From an uncultured Erythrobacter sp. (lineage in GTDB: Bacteria > Pseudomonadota > Alphaproteobacteria > Sphingomonadales > Sphingomonadaceae), in contig CAJXJR010000007.1 of assembly GCA_913055155.1 (NCBI GenBank), positions 124,001-188,000 of the forward strand: 64,000 nt of DNA, given 5' to 3'. Shown in pieces: positions 1 to 8,466 of the stretch (position 1 is its first letter; each line of letters opens with the position of its first letter). The notes beneath the pieces were generated by a model. That model had not been told where the DNA came from. It saw nothing but the letters and a program-made list of their open reading frames with translations, and did no database searches. The position numbers were made by a program, and so were the translations under genes.

Positions 1-37
1 CTTTCCCATTCGTTTGCCCGGCATCTAAAGAAAAGCA

Positions 38-58
38 GTCCTTCGACAAGCTCAGGAC
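38..58. repeat. Short hairpin-forming intergenic motif
   Basis: The motif at 39-58 lies just downstream of the aminotransferase stop. It has 5-base inverted ends (GTCCT at 38-42 and AGGAC at 54-58) that could form a small stem. From memory, motifs of the form CTTCGACAAGCTCAG recur between genes of many high-GC proteobacteria, so this may be one copy of a dispersed repeat. No second copy is visible in this window, so that assignment is weak. It could also act as a weak terminator for the minus-strand gene. Confidence 0.3.
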
Positions 59-67
59 CGTCCGAAT

Positions 68-1246
68 TCAGCTCAGGGCCTTCTCGATCCGGTCCAGCGC
101 CTCTGCCAGCACGGCCTCGTCCGCGGCAAAGCTGATGCGGAAGCCGTCGCGCCCGCCAAAGGCGCTGGCGGCAACGGTCGCTACGCCGTGGTCCAGCAGG
201 TGCAGTGCCAGCTTGCTATCGTCGCCGCCGAAGCGGTCTATCAGCGGCGCGGCATCGACGAGGCAGTAGAACGCGCCATCGGGCACGGGGGTGGAAAGGC
301 CGGGAATGGCGTTCACGCGCTCCACCACCATGTCGCGGCGGCGGCGGAAAGCCTCGCGCCAATCGGCAAGGAAGTCCTGCGGCCCTTCGAAAGCCGCGAC
401 GGCGGCGGCTTGCGAGATACTGGCGGGGTTGCCGCTGGAATTGCTCTGCAGCTTGCCCATGGCCGCAATCAGCCATTCCGGCCCGGTGGCGACGCCGATG
501 CGAAAGCCGGTCATCGCGTGGCTTTTCGACACGCCCGAGACGGTCACGATCCGGTCGGCCAGGTCGGGGCAGAGCACCGCCAGCGTGGCGTGCGGTTCGT
601 CGGAATAGCGCAGCGGCGCGTAGATATCGTCGCTCAGCACCAGCACTTGCGGGTGGCGGCGCAGCACCTCGCCAATGCCGCGCAGCATGTCTGCCGGGTA
701 CACGGCACCGGTGGGATTGCCCGGCGAATTGAGCATCAGCCAGTTCGTACGCGGGCTGATGAGCGCTTCCAGTTCGCTGGGGCTGAAACGGAAGCCATTG
801 TGGGCCGAGGTGCGCAGGGGTACCACCGTTCCACCGCAAAAGCGCACCATTTGCGGATAGCTGACCCACCATGGTGAAGGCACCACCACTTCGTCGCCGG
901 GGCTGACGGTGGCGGCGATGGCTTCGAAGATCGCCTGCTTGCCGCCCGCCGTCACGATCACGCGCGCCGGATCGGTCTCGATCCCCAGATCGCGCTTGAA
1001 ATGCAGCGTAGCGGCCTGTTTCAGCCGCGCGGTGCCGGTGACGGGGGTGTAGCGCGTGTCGCCGCCATCCAGGGCGGCCTTGGCGGCGGCGATCACGTGT
1101 GGCGGGGTGTCGAAATCGGGTTCGCCCACGCTGAGCGAGATGATGTCGCGCCCAGCTTCGCGCAGTTCGCTCGCGCGGTCGGTCATCGCCGTGGTGGGCG
1201 AGGCTTCGATGCGCTGCAGCGCCTGGCTGAGATGGTGCTGGCTCAT
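68..1246 (-). CDS. PLP-dependent aminotransferase, aspartate aminotransferase type
   Basis: Class I/II aminotransferase of the cytoplasm, most like aspartate aminotransferases that exchange amino groups between aspartate and 2-oxoglutarate. The product has 392 residues, the usual size. Visible motifs are SVGEPDF near residue 40, the NSPGNPTGAV loop, and the PLP-lysine segment GVSKSHAMTGFR near residue 235. The ATG at 1246 was chosen because its ATGA overlaps the stop of the upstream pabBC gene; sequence further upstream in this frame is only a shadow of that gene. The overlap suggests translational coupling to folate precursor synthesis, although the pairing may be incidental. The exact amino-acid substrate (aspartate or aromatic) cannot be decided from sequence. 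Confidence 0.93.
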   Translation of the reverse strand: MSQHHLSQALQRIEASPTTAMTDRASELREAGRDIISLSVGEPDFDTPPHVIAAAKAALDGGDTRYTPVTGTARLKQAATLHFKRDLGIETDPARVIVTAGGKQAIFEAIAATVSPGDEVVVPSPWWVSYPQMVRFCGGTVVPLRTSAHNGFRFSPSELEALISPRTNWLMLNSPGNPTGAVYPADMLRGIGEVLRRHPQVLVLSDDIYAPLRYSDEPHATLAVLCPDLADRIVTVSGVSKSHAMTGFRIGVATGPEWLIAAMGKLQSNSSGNPASISQAAAVAAFEGPQDFLADWREAFRRRRDMVVERVNAIPGLSTPVPDGAFYCLVDAAPLIDRFGGDDSKLALHLLDHGVATVAASAFGGRDGFRISFAADEAVLAEALDRIEKALS

Positions 1247-3039
1247 GGGACCTGCAAGGTTGCTGGCATCAGTCCACGTAACGCGTTGCCGATGAAGAAA
1301 CCGTTTTCGAGGTCGTCCAGCGACACCTCTGCCTCGCGCGCGCGGCCTTCCTCGATCAGCGATCGCCGCAGCACACCCGGCAGCAGGCCTGCCGACAGCG
1401 GCGGAGTGAGCAGCACGCCGTCGCGTTCGACGAAGACGTTGGTCCAGCTGCCCTCGGTCACCATGCCATCGCGCACCAGCACGGCCTCCACCGCGCCCAC
1501 GCTTTTGGCCGTGGCCAGCGCCGCTTCGTAGAAGCTGCGGTCGCTGCTCTTGTGTCGCAGGCGCCAGTCGTGCGCGACCGTGGGGTGTGGCAAGGCAATG
1601 CACGGTGCAGGGCTGGGCAAGGGTGCCGGCAAGGGATGCGCCTCCAGCGTCACCGCGCCCGATCGCGACAGCACGAGGCGCAGCCGGGCCGCTTCCTCCA
1701 GTTCGAAACACAGCGCCTGGATGCGGTTGCGGGTCTCGTGCCGGTCGAAGGAAAAGCCCAGCGTGGCAGCGCTGGCTTTCATCCGTTCAAGGTGCATTTC
1801 CAGCAGCGGCATGCCGTCGTTGGGATCGAAGCGCATGGTCTCGATCAGGTCGTGCCCGCCCGCTGCGCCGCGCACGAAGGCGCCTTTCACCAGGCATTCG
1901 CGCCATTCTTCCATGCCGTCGCTGTCAGCGACGATGGCGCCGCCCACGCCCAGCACGGCCTTGTGCCGCTGGTTCTCGCCCGGCGTCAGGCGAATGGTGC
2001 GGATGGCAACGTTGAAGGCGGCATCGCCATCGGCGTTGATGCGCCCGATACCGCCGCAATAGGGGCCGCGCGCGTCGCGCTCCACCTCGTCGATCAGCTC
2101 CATCGCGCGGATCTTGGGCGCGCCGGTGATGGAACCGCAGGGGAAGATCGCGTGCAGCATGTCCACCGCGCCCGCGCCCTCCACCAGGTCGGCCAGCACT
2201 GTCGTGGTCATGGTGTGCAGGGTGGGATAGGTCTCCACCGCGAAGGGCTTTTCCACTCGCACGCTGCCTGCCTGTGCCACGCGGGAGAGGTCGTTGCGCA
2301 TGAGGTCGACGATCATCAGGTTCTCGGCCTTGTCCTTCACCGACTTGCTGAGTTCGTCTGCCAGCGCGGCGTCTTCCTCTGCCGTGCCGCCGCGCGGGCG
2401 GGTGCCCTTCATCGGCTTCACCTTGGCCGCGCGCCCGCGCAGGGCGAAGAACAGTTCGGGGCTGAACGACAGCAGCCAGTCCGACCCGTCGAAGATCAGC
2501 CCGCCGTAGCCGGCCGAGGCCGTGGGGCGGATCTTCGCGTACAGCGTCAGCGGATCGCCTTTCGCCGGGCCGGCCAGCGGGAAGGTGAGGTTGGCCTGGT
2601 AGATGTCGCCTGCGCGGATCGCCTCCTGCAGCGCATCGAAGGCATCGAGATAGGCGCCGGTGGAGACTTGCGGATCGAGCGGGCCGATGCTCGCCTCGCC
2701 CTGGGCGCGCTGCGCCAGCCAGCCTTCGACCTCGGCTGCGGGGATGATTTCCGGATCGTCGAACAGGCCCAGCCACACCAGCGGCCCGGCAGCACCGCTG
2801 CGCCGTGCGGCCAGCGGGGCAAGGCGGCCTTCCAGCGCCAGTCCGGCCTCGTAGGCGAGGTATCCGGCCAGGTGCTTGCCGCTCTCCTTGCGGGCCTTGT
2901 CTGCAGCGGCGAGCACATCGACCACCTCGTCCACGCGGCGGGCGACGAAAAGCTGCTGAGGATCGGCAAAGTAATGCGCATCGCTCGCGCCGGTGGCGCG
3001 GGCATCGTCAAGCAGCACAAAGGGGGACTTGCCATCCAT
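1243..3039 (-). CDS. pabB: Aminodeoxychorismate synthase component I fused to aminodeoxychorismate lyase (PabB-PabC)
   Basis: A 598-residue fusion that makes p-aminobenzoate for folate. The first about 390 residues are a chorismate-binding PabB domain with KPMKGTRPRGG, GSITGAPKIRAMELI and YCGGIGRI motifs. The rest is a class IV aminotransferase-fold lyase (PabC) with LIETMRF near its start and EGSWTNVFV and GLLPGVLR near its end. Together these convert chorismate plus ammonia to 4-amino-4-deoxychorismate and then to p-aminobenzoate and pyruvate. The glutaminase subunit PabA is not in the window and must be encoded elsewhere. The stop overlaps the start of the downstream aminotransferase by four bases. 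PabB-PabC fusions are known in several bacteria. Confidence 0.93.
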   Translation of the reverse strand: MDGKSPFVLLDDARATGASDAHYFADPQQLFVARRVDEVVDVLAAADKARKESGKHLAGYLAYEAGLALEGRLAPLAARRSGAAGPLVWLGLFDDPEIIPAAEVEGWLAQRAQGEASIGPLDPQVSTGAYLDAFDALQEAIRAGDIYQANLTFPLAGPAKGDPLTLYAKIRPTASAGYGGLIFDGSDWLLSFSPELFFALRGRAAKVKPMKGTRPRGGTAEEDAALADELSKSVKDKAENLMIVDLMRNDLSRVAQAGSVRVEKPFAVETYPTLHTMTTTVLADLVEGAGAVDMLHAIFPCGSITGAPKIRAMELIDEVERDARGPYCGGIGRINADGDAAFNVAIRTIRLTPGENQRHKAVLGVGGAIVADSDGMEEWRECLVKGAFVRGAAGGHDLIETMRFDPNDGMPLLEMHLERMKASAATLGFSFDRHETRNRIQALCFELEEAARLRLVLSRSGAVTLEAHPLPAPLPSPAPCIALPHPTVAHDWRLRHKSSDRSFYEAALATAKSVGAVEAVLVRDGMVTEGSWTNVFVERDGVLLTPPLSAGLLPGVLRRSLIEEGRAREAEVSLDDLENGFFIGNALRGLMPATLQVP

Positions 3040-3094
3040 CCAACCCGCTCTAGGGTCACTCCCCGATTACGGCAACAATCGAATAGGGACGTGA

Positions 3095-4621
3095 ATGGCC
3101 GACATTTTCCTGGGCAACGATCTGGATGGCAACCGGCAGGCGCTGGACCTGTCGCGCGCCAACCGCCACGGGCTGATCGCGGGCGCCACCGGCACCGGCA
3201 AGACGGTGACCTTGCAGGGCATGGCGGAAAGCTTTTCCGCCGCCGGGGTGCCGGTGTTCGTGGCTGACGTGAAGGGCGACCTGTCGGGTATCGCCATGCC
3301 CGGTTCGCCTACCTTCAAGCATGCCGACAAGCTGGAAGGCCGGGCCAGGGAACTGGGCATGGATGACTATGCCTATTCGGATAACCCGGTGGTGTTCTGG
3401 GACCTGTACGGCAAGAGCGGCCACCCGGTGCGCACCACCGTTTCGGAAATGGGCCCGCTGCTGCTCTCGCGCCTGCTGGACCTGAACGAAACGCAGGAAG
3501 GCGTGCTGCAGATCGTCTTCCGCCATGCCGACGAGAACGGCCTGCTGCTGCTCGATTTCGAAGACCTGCGCGCCATGCTGGCCTGGGCCTATGACAATTC
3601 GAAAGAGCTTTCGGGCGAATACGGCAACGTGTCGAAGGCATCGGTGGGCGCGATCCAGCGCCAGCTGCTCAGCTTCGAATCGCAAGGGGCCGACAACTTC
3701 TTCGGCGAACCGGCGCTGGAGATCTCCGATTTCCTGAAAGTGGACGAGCAGGGGCGCGGCATGGTGAACGTGCTGGCCGCCGAAGAGCTGATGCGCAGCC
3801 CCAAGCTCTATGCCACCTTCCTGCTATGGCTGCTGGCCGAACTGTTCGAGAGCCTGCCCGAAGTGGGCGACCCGGAAAAACCCAAGCTGGTGTTCTTCTT
3901 CGACGAGGCGCACCTGCTGTTCGACGATGCCCCCGATGCCTTGCAGGACACCATCGAGCGGGTGGTGCGCCTGATCCGGTCGAAAGGCGTGGGCGTTTTC
4001 TTCGTCACGCAGAACCCGATCGACATTCCGGAAGAAGTGGCCGGGCAACTGGGCAACCGCGTGCAGCACGCGCTGCGCGCCTTCACCCCGCGCGACAAGC
4101 GGGCGATCAAGGCCGCGGCGGAAACCTTCCGCATCAACCCGGACCTCGACGTGGAGGAGGCGATCACCCAGCTGCGCGTGGGCGAGGCGCTGGTTTCCAC
4201 GCTGGACGAGGATGGCGCGCCCACGGTGGTGCAGCGCACCCTCATCAAACCGCCGCGCAGCCGCCTGGGCCCGCTGACGCAGAAGGAACGCCTGATCATC
4301 CAGTCGGTCAGCCCGGTGGAGGGCAAGTACGACGAGCGCGTCGACCGCGAAAGCGCCGAGGAAGTGCTGGCGCAAAAGGCCATGGACGCCAGCGAAACCG
4401 CCGAGGAAGTGGCGGAAAAGGGCGAAGAGGAAGTCCGCAAGCGCGAACGCAAGTCGACATCGCTGTGGGAACGGGCGGGCAAGAACGCCGTCAAGGCGGC
4501 AGCGGGGTCGCTGGCCTCGATAGCCGTCGCCAAGGCCCTGGGCCGCCAGTCGCGCGCCGATCCCTTGCGCACCGGGCTGAACTCCTTCGTGCGCAATATC
4601 GTGGGCGGGTTGATGCGGTAG
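3095..4621 (+). CDS. DUF853 / YjgR-type HerA-like ATPase
   Basis: A 508-residue P-loop ATPase of the DUF853 family (E. coli YjgR), related to the HerA/FtsK class. Walker A is [10 protein letters not shown] near residue 30, and the Walker B strand is [13 protein letters not shown] near residue 270. The motif [15 protein letters not shown] follows. A charged, probably helical stretch near residue 410-455 is rich in Glu and Arg. The alanine-rich tail could contact the membrane or a partner. The biological role of YjgR proteins is not established; the family is assumed to use ATP to move or remodel DNA or protein. It is transcribed divergently from pabBC with 55 bases between the starts. Confidence 0.9.
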   Translation: MADIFLGNDLDGNRQALDLSRANRHGLIAGATGTGKTVTLQGMAESFSAAGVPVFVADVKGDLSGIAMPGSPTFKHADKLEGRARELGMDDYAYSDNPVVFWDLYGKSGHPVRTTVSEMGPLLLSRLLDLNETQEGVLQIVFRHADENGLLLLDFEDLRAMLAWAYDNSKELSGEYGNVSKASVGAIQRQLLSFESQGADNFFGEPALEISDFLKVDEQGRGMVNVLAAEELMRSPKLYATFLLWLLAELFESLPEVGDPEKPKLVFFFDEAHLLFDDAPDALQDTIERVVRLIRSKGVGVFFVTQNPIDIPEEVAGQLGNRVQHALRAFTPRDKRAIKAAAETFRINPDLDVEEAITQLRVGEALVSTLDEDGAPTVVQRTLIKPPRSRLGPLTQKERLIIQSVSPVEGKYDERVDRESAEEVLAQKAMDASETAEEVAEKGEEEVRKRERKSTSLWERAGKNAVKAAAGSLASIAVAKALGRQSRADPLRTGLNSFVRNIVGGLMR

Positions 4622-4743
4622 GAAAGGCCTTCCTGTTCGCGCCGCCAATGGCGGATGAACCCGGCGCTGCGGACCACCTTACAGCATTTGTCACTGGACC
4701 CCCGGCCCCTGTTCGCCATCGTGCCGCCAAGGGCAACAGGGGA

Positions 4744-5163
4744 ATGGCAATGACGGCAACGGGTGTGAAAACCGGTTTCACGGCACTGGCAAGATCGGCT
4801 CTGGCCGCGGGCGCGCTGGCGCTGTTGGGCGGATGCGCCACGGTAACCGGGGGGAAACTGGTCAGCGGCAATGCGCCCGTCGGCCAGATCGCCATCCGCA
4901 ACGAAACGCGCAATCCGATCAACGCGGTCACCATCTCGCGCTGCGGCGCCATGAGCCACGGGTTGAACCGCCTGTCCGGCCAGATTGCACCGGGGCAGGG
5001 CATGCGCTGGCGCGTGGACGCAGGTTGCTGGGATATCCAGGCCGCCTACGGCTATGGCAACGGCTATGACCTGGCGAACTTCTCCAGCGTACAGGTCCGC
5101 AGCGGCCGCACCTGGCTGCTGCGCGTGCAGGGTCCGAACGGCGGGCCGCGCCAAGAGATGTAG
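4744..5163 (+). CDS. Small putative lipoprotein
   Basis: A 139-residue protein with an N-terminal hydrophobic signal and a lipobox-like ALLGGCATV (Cys near residue 37), so it is probably lipid-anchored in the envelope. The mature part is short, with two further cysteines, and includes IAIRNETRNPINAVTISRCG, which may form a small beta-rich domain. I do not recognise a characterised family. The start could be the ATG at 4744 or the one at 4750; neither has a strong ribosome binding site. It follows the DUF853 gene on the same strand after about 120 bases, so it may have its own promoter. Confidence 0.75.
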   Translation: MAMTATGVKTGFTALARSALAAGALALLGGCATVTGGKLVSGNAPVGQIAIRNETRNPINAVTISRCGAMSHGLNRLSGQIAPGQGMRWRVDAGCWDIQAAYGYGNGYDLANFSSVQVRSGRTWLLRVQGPNGGPRQEM

Positions 5164-5465
5164 TTTGGCGGGGCTGTTTGTTTTTCGCTCCGACCTCCGT
5201 CGGAGCGTCCTCGGTGCTGTTCGCTCCGCCCTTCGGGCTGCGCGGCACCTGCGGGTCGCGCGTTCGCGCTCGGTCGGTCGCTAGGCGCGACCGAAGTTAG
5301 TGCCGACTTTGAAGCGAAGCGCAAGGATCGGCGCCTGAAAGGCGACGGAATCGAAGGCGTAGCCGAAGAAGGCCATAGGCCACCGCCCGCGAACGCGCGC
5401 CGGTCGGTAGGCCGGAAGCCAAGCAGGCCGGACGGCCTGCGCCCGGCGCTTGAGGGAACAACAAA
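5164..5465. repeat. Gene-free region with clustered GC-rich hairpins
   Basis: About 300 bases between two convergent genes without a convincing gene; reading frames crossing it are Arg/Ala-rich shadows. The left half holds a series of short inverted repeats: a 7-base stem of CTCCGAC and GTCGGAG at about 5189-5206, GCCC/GGGC around a TTC loop, a GCGCG/CGCGC pair, and a GGTCGC/GCGACC pair around a CTAG-containing loop. This is the architecture of REP-like extragenic elements or a bidirectional terminator zone. A similar hairpin cluster occurs at 27086-27178. Confidence 0.45.
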
Positions 5466-6860
5466 TTAAAGAGGCAAGCGGATCTCCGCCAGCAGGCCGT
5501 CCACCCCGCCATCTTCGCCGATGCGGTTGGCCAGTACCAGCGTGCCGCCGTGCTGTTCGGCAATCGCGCGCGCCAGCGTGAGGCCCAGGCCTGCGCCGCC
5601 GGTCTCGCGGCTGCGCGAGCTTTCGCCGCGCTGGAAGGGTTGCAGCATGGCAGCGATCTGGTCTTCGGCGATGCCGGGGCCCTTGTCGGCCACGCGGATG
5701 ATTGCTTCGGAGTCCGCCTTCGCCAGGCTGATGCGCGCCTGCCCGCCATAGCGCAGGGCATTGCCCACAAGGTTGCGGATGGCGCGGCGCAGCCAGGTGG
5801 TGCGCACCGGCAGGGCGACGCGTTCGGTCTGGCCCAGCGCCACGTCCTCGCCCATGTCCTCGTATTCCTCCACCACCGATGCCACCAGCGCGGAAAGCTC
5901 TGTGCGCTCCAGCGTGTCGGAGGGTCGGCCCACGCGGGCGAGCGACAGGATATCGTCGAGCGAGCTGGTAATGTCCTCGATGGTGTTGGCCATTTTCGTC
6001 CGTTCGCCCTCGTCCTCGACGCTTTCGATGCGAACCCGCAGTGCGGCGAGCGGGGTCTTGAGGTCGTGCCCGATGGCGCCCAGCATCACGTTCTTCTCGT
6101 CCAGCAAGGCGGCGATGCGCGCTTCCATGGCGTTGTGCGCCGTGATCAGGCGGCGGGTGTCCTCGGGTCCGGAAGGTTCGATCGGATCCCCGGCATCGGG
6201 TACGCCGCCGAACTGCTCGACCCGTTTCGTCAAGGCCGCCAGCGGGCGCGAGATGCGGCGCAGCAGCAGCGCCAGTCCGCCCACCAGCACGACGTAGAGG
6301 ATCAGCGTCTGGAAGATCACCCCGCGCATGGCGCCGACGTTGCGTGGCGGCAGCGGCACGCGGGCGACCAGCCACTGGTCCGCGTCGTTGCGCTTCAGGC
6401 CCGCGAGCACGATCTGCCCGCCGGGCCGGAACCGCTCGCCATAAATACGCGGCGCGTTGCGCAGCCTTTCGCTGAGGTAACGATCGTCGGCCACGTCGCG
6501 GGTGAGCACCACCAGCCGTGCCACGTCCACGCCCTGTTCCTGCAACACCGCGCGCAGGGCCTCCTCGCGCTCCGGATCGCGCAGGTCGCCGCGCGCTTGC
6601 GGAGAACTCAGCGCCCGCTCGATCGCGAGGCGCCGGCGTTCGCCGCGCCGCCCTTCTCCGCGCGGGCCATCGTCGCGCAGGTCGACGCGCGGATCGCGCA
6701 CCAGCTGGAAGGCGAGCTGGCTGATCAGGCTGCCTTCGAGCCTTCGCTGCTCGGCACGGAACAGCAGCACGCCCGACAATACCTGCGCCACTAGCAGCGC
6801 CAGCGCCACCGAGAGGAGCATCTGGCCGTGCAGGCTCTTGGGAAGGAAACGACGGATCAT
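5466..6860 (-). CDS. Sensor histidine kinase of an EF-hand-linked two-component system
   Basis: A 464-residue inner-membrane histidine kinase. A hydrophobic segment near residues 13-33 and a second near 200-220 bracket a periplasmic sensor domain of roughly 165 residues, followed by a HAMP linker. The kinase core shows the H-box AIGHDLKTPLAALR, N-box NLVGNALRYGG, G1 DKGPGIA and G2 GGAGLGLTLARAIAEQHGG. The sensor part is rich in Arg and Asp and matches no ligand-binding domain I know. The ATG at 6860 was chosen because it follows the response regulator stop by 20 bases; the frame upstream is a shadow of that gene. It is the third gene of the operon. Confidence 0.92.
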   Translation of the reverse strand: MIRRFLPKSLHGQMLLSVALALLVAQVLSGVLLFRAEQRRLEGSLISQLAFQLVRDPRVDLRDDGPRGEGRRGERRRLAIERALSSPQARGDLRDPEREEALRAVLQEQGVDVARLVVLTRDVADDRYLSERLRNAPRIYGERFRPGGQIVLAGLKRNDADQWLVARVPLPPRNVGAMRGVIFQTLILYVVLVGGLALLLRRISRPLAALTKRVEQFGGVPDAGDPIEPSGPEDTRRLITAHNAMEARIAALLDEKNVMLGAIGHDLKTPLAALRVRIESVEDEGERTKMANTIEDITSSLDDILSLARVGRPSDTLERTELSALVASVVEEYEDMGEDVALGQTERVALPVRTTWLRRAIRNLVGNALRYGGQARISLAKADSEAIIRVADKGPGIAEDQIAAMLQPFQRGESSRSRETGGAGLGLTLARAIAEQHGGTLVLANRIGEDGGVDGLLAEIRLPL

Positions 6861-6880
6861 GGGTGCCCCTTGCGTACCGC

Positions 6881-7615
6881 TCAGTCCGCTTCCGGAACGA
6901 AGCGCTTGACCTCGGCCGCGAGCATGTAGCCGCCGCCCCACACGGTCTGGATCAGCTTGGGGTCCTTGCTGTCGACTTCCACCTTGCGGCGCAGGCGGCT
7001 GACCTGGTTGTCCACCGCGCGGTCGAACAGGTGCGCCTCGCGGCCCTGCACCATGTCGAGCAGCCGGTCGCGGTCCATCACCTGATTGGGATGGTCGAGC
7101 AGGGCCACCAGCAGGCGGAACTCGGCGGTGGAAATGGGCACTACGGTGCCTTCGGGATCGGTCAGGCGGCGCTTCAGCGGATCGAGCTGCCAGCCGTCGA
7201 ATTCGTAATGGGCATCGGTAGAATTGTCCGGCGCGCCGCCCTTGCTGGCGCGGCGCAGCACCGAGCGGATGCGCGCCACCAGCTCGCGCGGTTCGAAGGG
7301 TTTGACCACGTAATCGTCCGCGCCGATTTCCAGGCCCACGATACGGTCGGTCGCTTCGCCCCTGGCGGTGAGGAAGATCACCGGGAGGCCCCGCGTCTCG
7401 ACCAGGTGGCGGCACAGCGAAATGCCGTCTTCGCCAGGCATCATGATGTCGAGCAGGACAAGGTCGGGCGTGTCTTCCAGCAAGACCGAGCGCGCCTTGG
7501 CAGCATCGCCGGCCTGGCGCACGGCAAACCCCTGGCGCGACAGGTAGTCGGCCAGGGGTTCGCGCAGGCTGGCTTCGTCATCCACCAGCAGCAGCTTTAC
7601 CTGCTCTTCGCTCAT
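6881..7615 (-). CDS. OmpR/PhoB-family response regulator
   Basis: A 244-residue DNA-binding response regulator. The receiver domain has the acidic pocket LLLVDDEA, the phospho-acceptor aspartate in LVLLDIMMPGEDG (about residue 55), a conserved Thr in VIFLTARGE and the Lys in DYVVKPFEP. The C-terminal winged helix of the OmpR class includes TAEFRLLVALLDHPN and the recognition region DRAVDNQVSRLRRKVE. The start overlaps the stop of the EF-hand gene by four bases, and the kinase gene follows after 20 bases. Phased half-sites upstream of the operon (8345-8393) are the likely place for autoregulation. Confidence 0.95.
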   Translation of the reverse strand: MSEEQVKLLLVDDEASLREPLADYLSRQGFAVRQAGDAAKARSVLLEDTPDLVLLDIMMPGEDGISLCRHLVETRGLPVIFLTARGEATDRIVGLEIGADDYVVKPFEPRELVARIRSVLRRASKGGAPDNSTDAHYEFDGWQLDPLKRRLTDPEGTVVPISTAEFRLLVALLDHPNQVMDRDRLLDMVQGREAHLFDRAVDNQVSRLRRKVEVDSKDPKLIQTVWGGGYMLAAEVKRFVPEAD

Positions 7616-8238
7616 TCGGCGTTCCGGGCTCGGTTCTGGGCGCGATGGGCCGCGCGCACTTCGCGCATGGCCATGCGGTGGGCGCGGCGTTCGGCAGCGG
7701 TAACGGTGCCGTCGCCATCGGCGTCCTGCCGCTGGAAACGGGTGAGCGCGGCGGCAGTGTATTCGGCCTGGCTGATCGCGCCGTCGCCATCGGTGTCGGC
7801 GTTCTGGCGCATCAGCGCAGCCAGATTCGGGCCGCCGCCACCGCGACGTCCGCCCATGGCCATGCGATCGCCACCAGGGCGACCGCCGCGCTGAGCGCGT
7901 TCGCCGCGCCGGTCATCACGGCGTTCGCCGCGCTGCCCGCGCCGTTCGGCAATGTTTTCGCGAATGGCCGCGAATTCCTCGAAGCTGAGCGAGCCGTTGC
8001 CGTCGCTATCGACGCGGTCGAACCGGGCGCGCTGGCGGGCTTCGCCATCGGCTTCGTTCAGCAGCCCGTCGCCATTGGCATCCATGCGGGCAAAGCTGGT
8101 GGCGGCGCGGGTTTCGGCCTGCTCGCGCGTCATGTCGCGGTCACGCATGGGGCCGCCCTGCGCCAGCGCGGCGGTGCCGCCGGCAAGGGTGGCGAACGAG
8201 GCGGAAACGGCCAGGGCGAGGATGAGGGTCTTGTTCAT
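7612..8238 (-). CDS. Secreted EF-hand calcium-binding protein
   Basis: A 208-residue exported protein with a signal peptide (MNKTLILALAVSASF...AALAQG) and four canonical EF-hand loops: DANGDGLLNEAD, DSDGNGSLSFEE, DTDGDGAISQAE and DADGDGTVTAAE. An Arg/Gly-rich linker separates the second and third loops. It probably binds calcium in the periplasm. The ATG at 8238 was chosen because GGAGAG lies just upstream and because the signal peptide starts there. Its stop overlaps the start of the response regulator, so it is the first gene of a three-gene operon with a two-component system. It may be a ligand-sensing accessory or a regulated target; both are inference. Confidence 0.92.
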   Translation of the reverse strand: MNKTLILALAVSASFATLAGGTAALAQGGPMRDRDMTREQAETRAATSFARMDANGDGLLNEADGEARQRARFDRVDSDGNGSLSFEEFAAIRENIAERRGQRGERRDDRRGERAQRGGRPGGDRMAMGGRRGGGGPNLAALMRQNADTDGDGAISQAEYTAAALTRFQRQDADGDGTVTAAERRAHRMAMREVRAAHRAQNRARNAE

Positions 8239-8344
8239 CGGATACTCTCCATCAAGGGTGTGGTAGAGCAACGGGACGCCGCCTTGAAGGGGGGAGGAGG
8301 ACTACTGGCATCCCGTCACTCTCAGGTACTGGGTATAGACCCGC

Positions 8345-8393
8345 AATGTCGCAGGATTTTGCCCGTTTGACGGAGATTTGTCGCCAATTGTCG
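8345..8393. promoter_or_regulatory. Phased TTTGTCG-type half-sites upstream of the EF-hand/two-component operon
   Basis: Three clear half-sites, TTTGACG at 8366, TTTGTCG at 8377 and ATTGTCG at 8387, start 11 and 10 bases apart. A fourth, AATGTCG at 8345, lies 21 bases before the first. Direct repeats about one helical turn apart are the binding pattern of OmpR/PhoB-type regulators, which bind as head-to-tail dimers. The sites lie 107-155 bases upstream of the EF-hand gene start, so the response regulator encoded in the same operon is the natural candidate to bind them. No experimental support is available from sequence. Confidence 0.4.
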
Positions 8394-8466
8394 CGCGCGC
8401 ACGGTTCCGTTCAGCCAGGGGATAGCTGCGGTTTAGCGGGCGTTCAGGAAAGTGCCGGAAACGGCT

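Noticed and set aside
5281-6375. A 364-codon minus-strand frame crossing the hairpin region
   Set aside because: Shadow of the histidine kinase gene in another frame, running out into intergenic hairpins.
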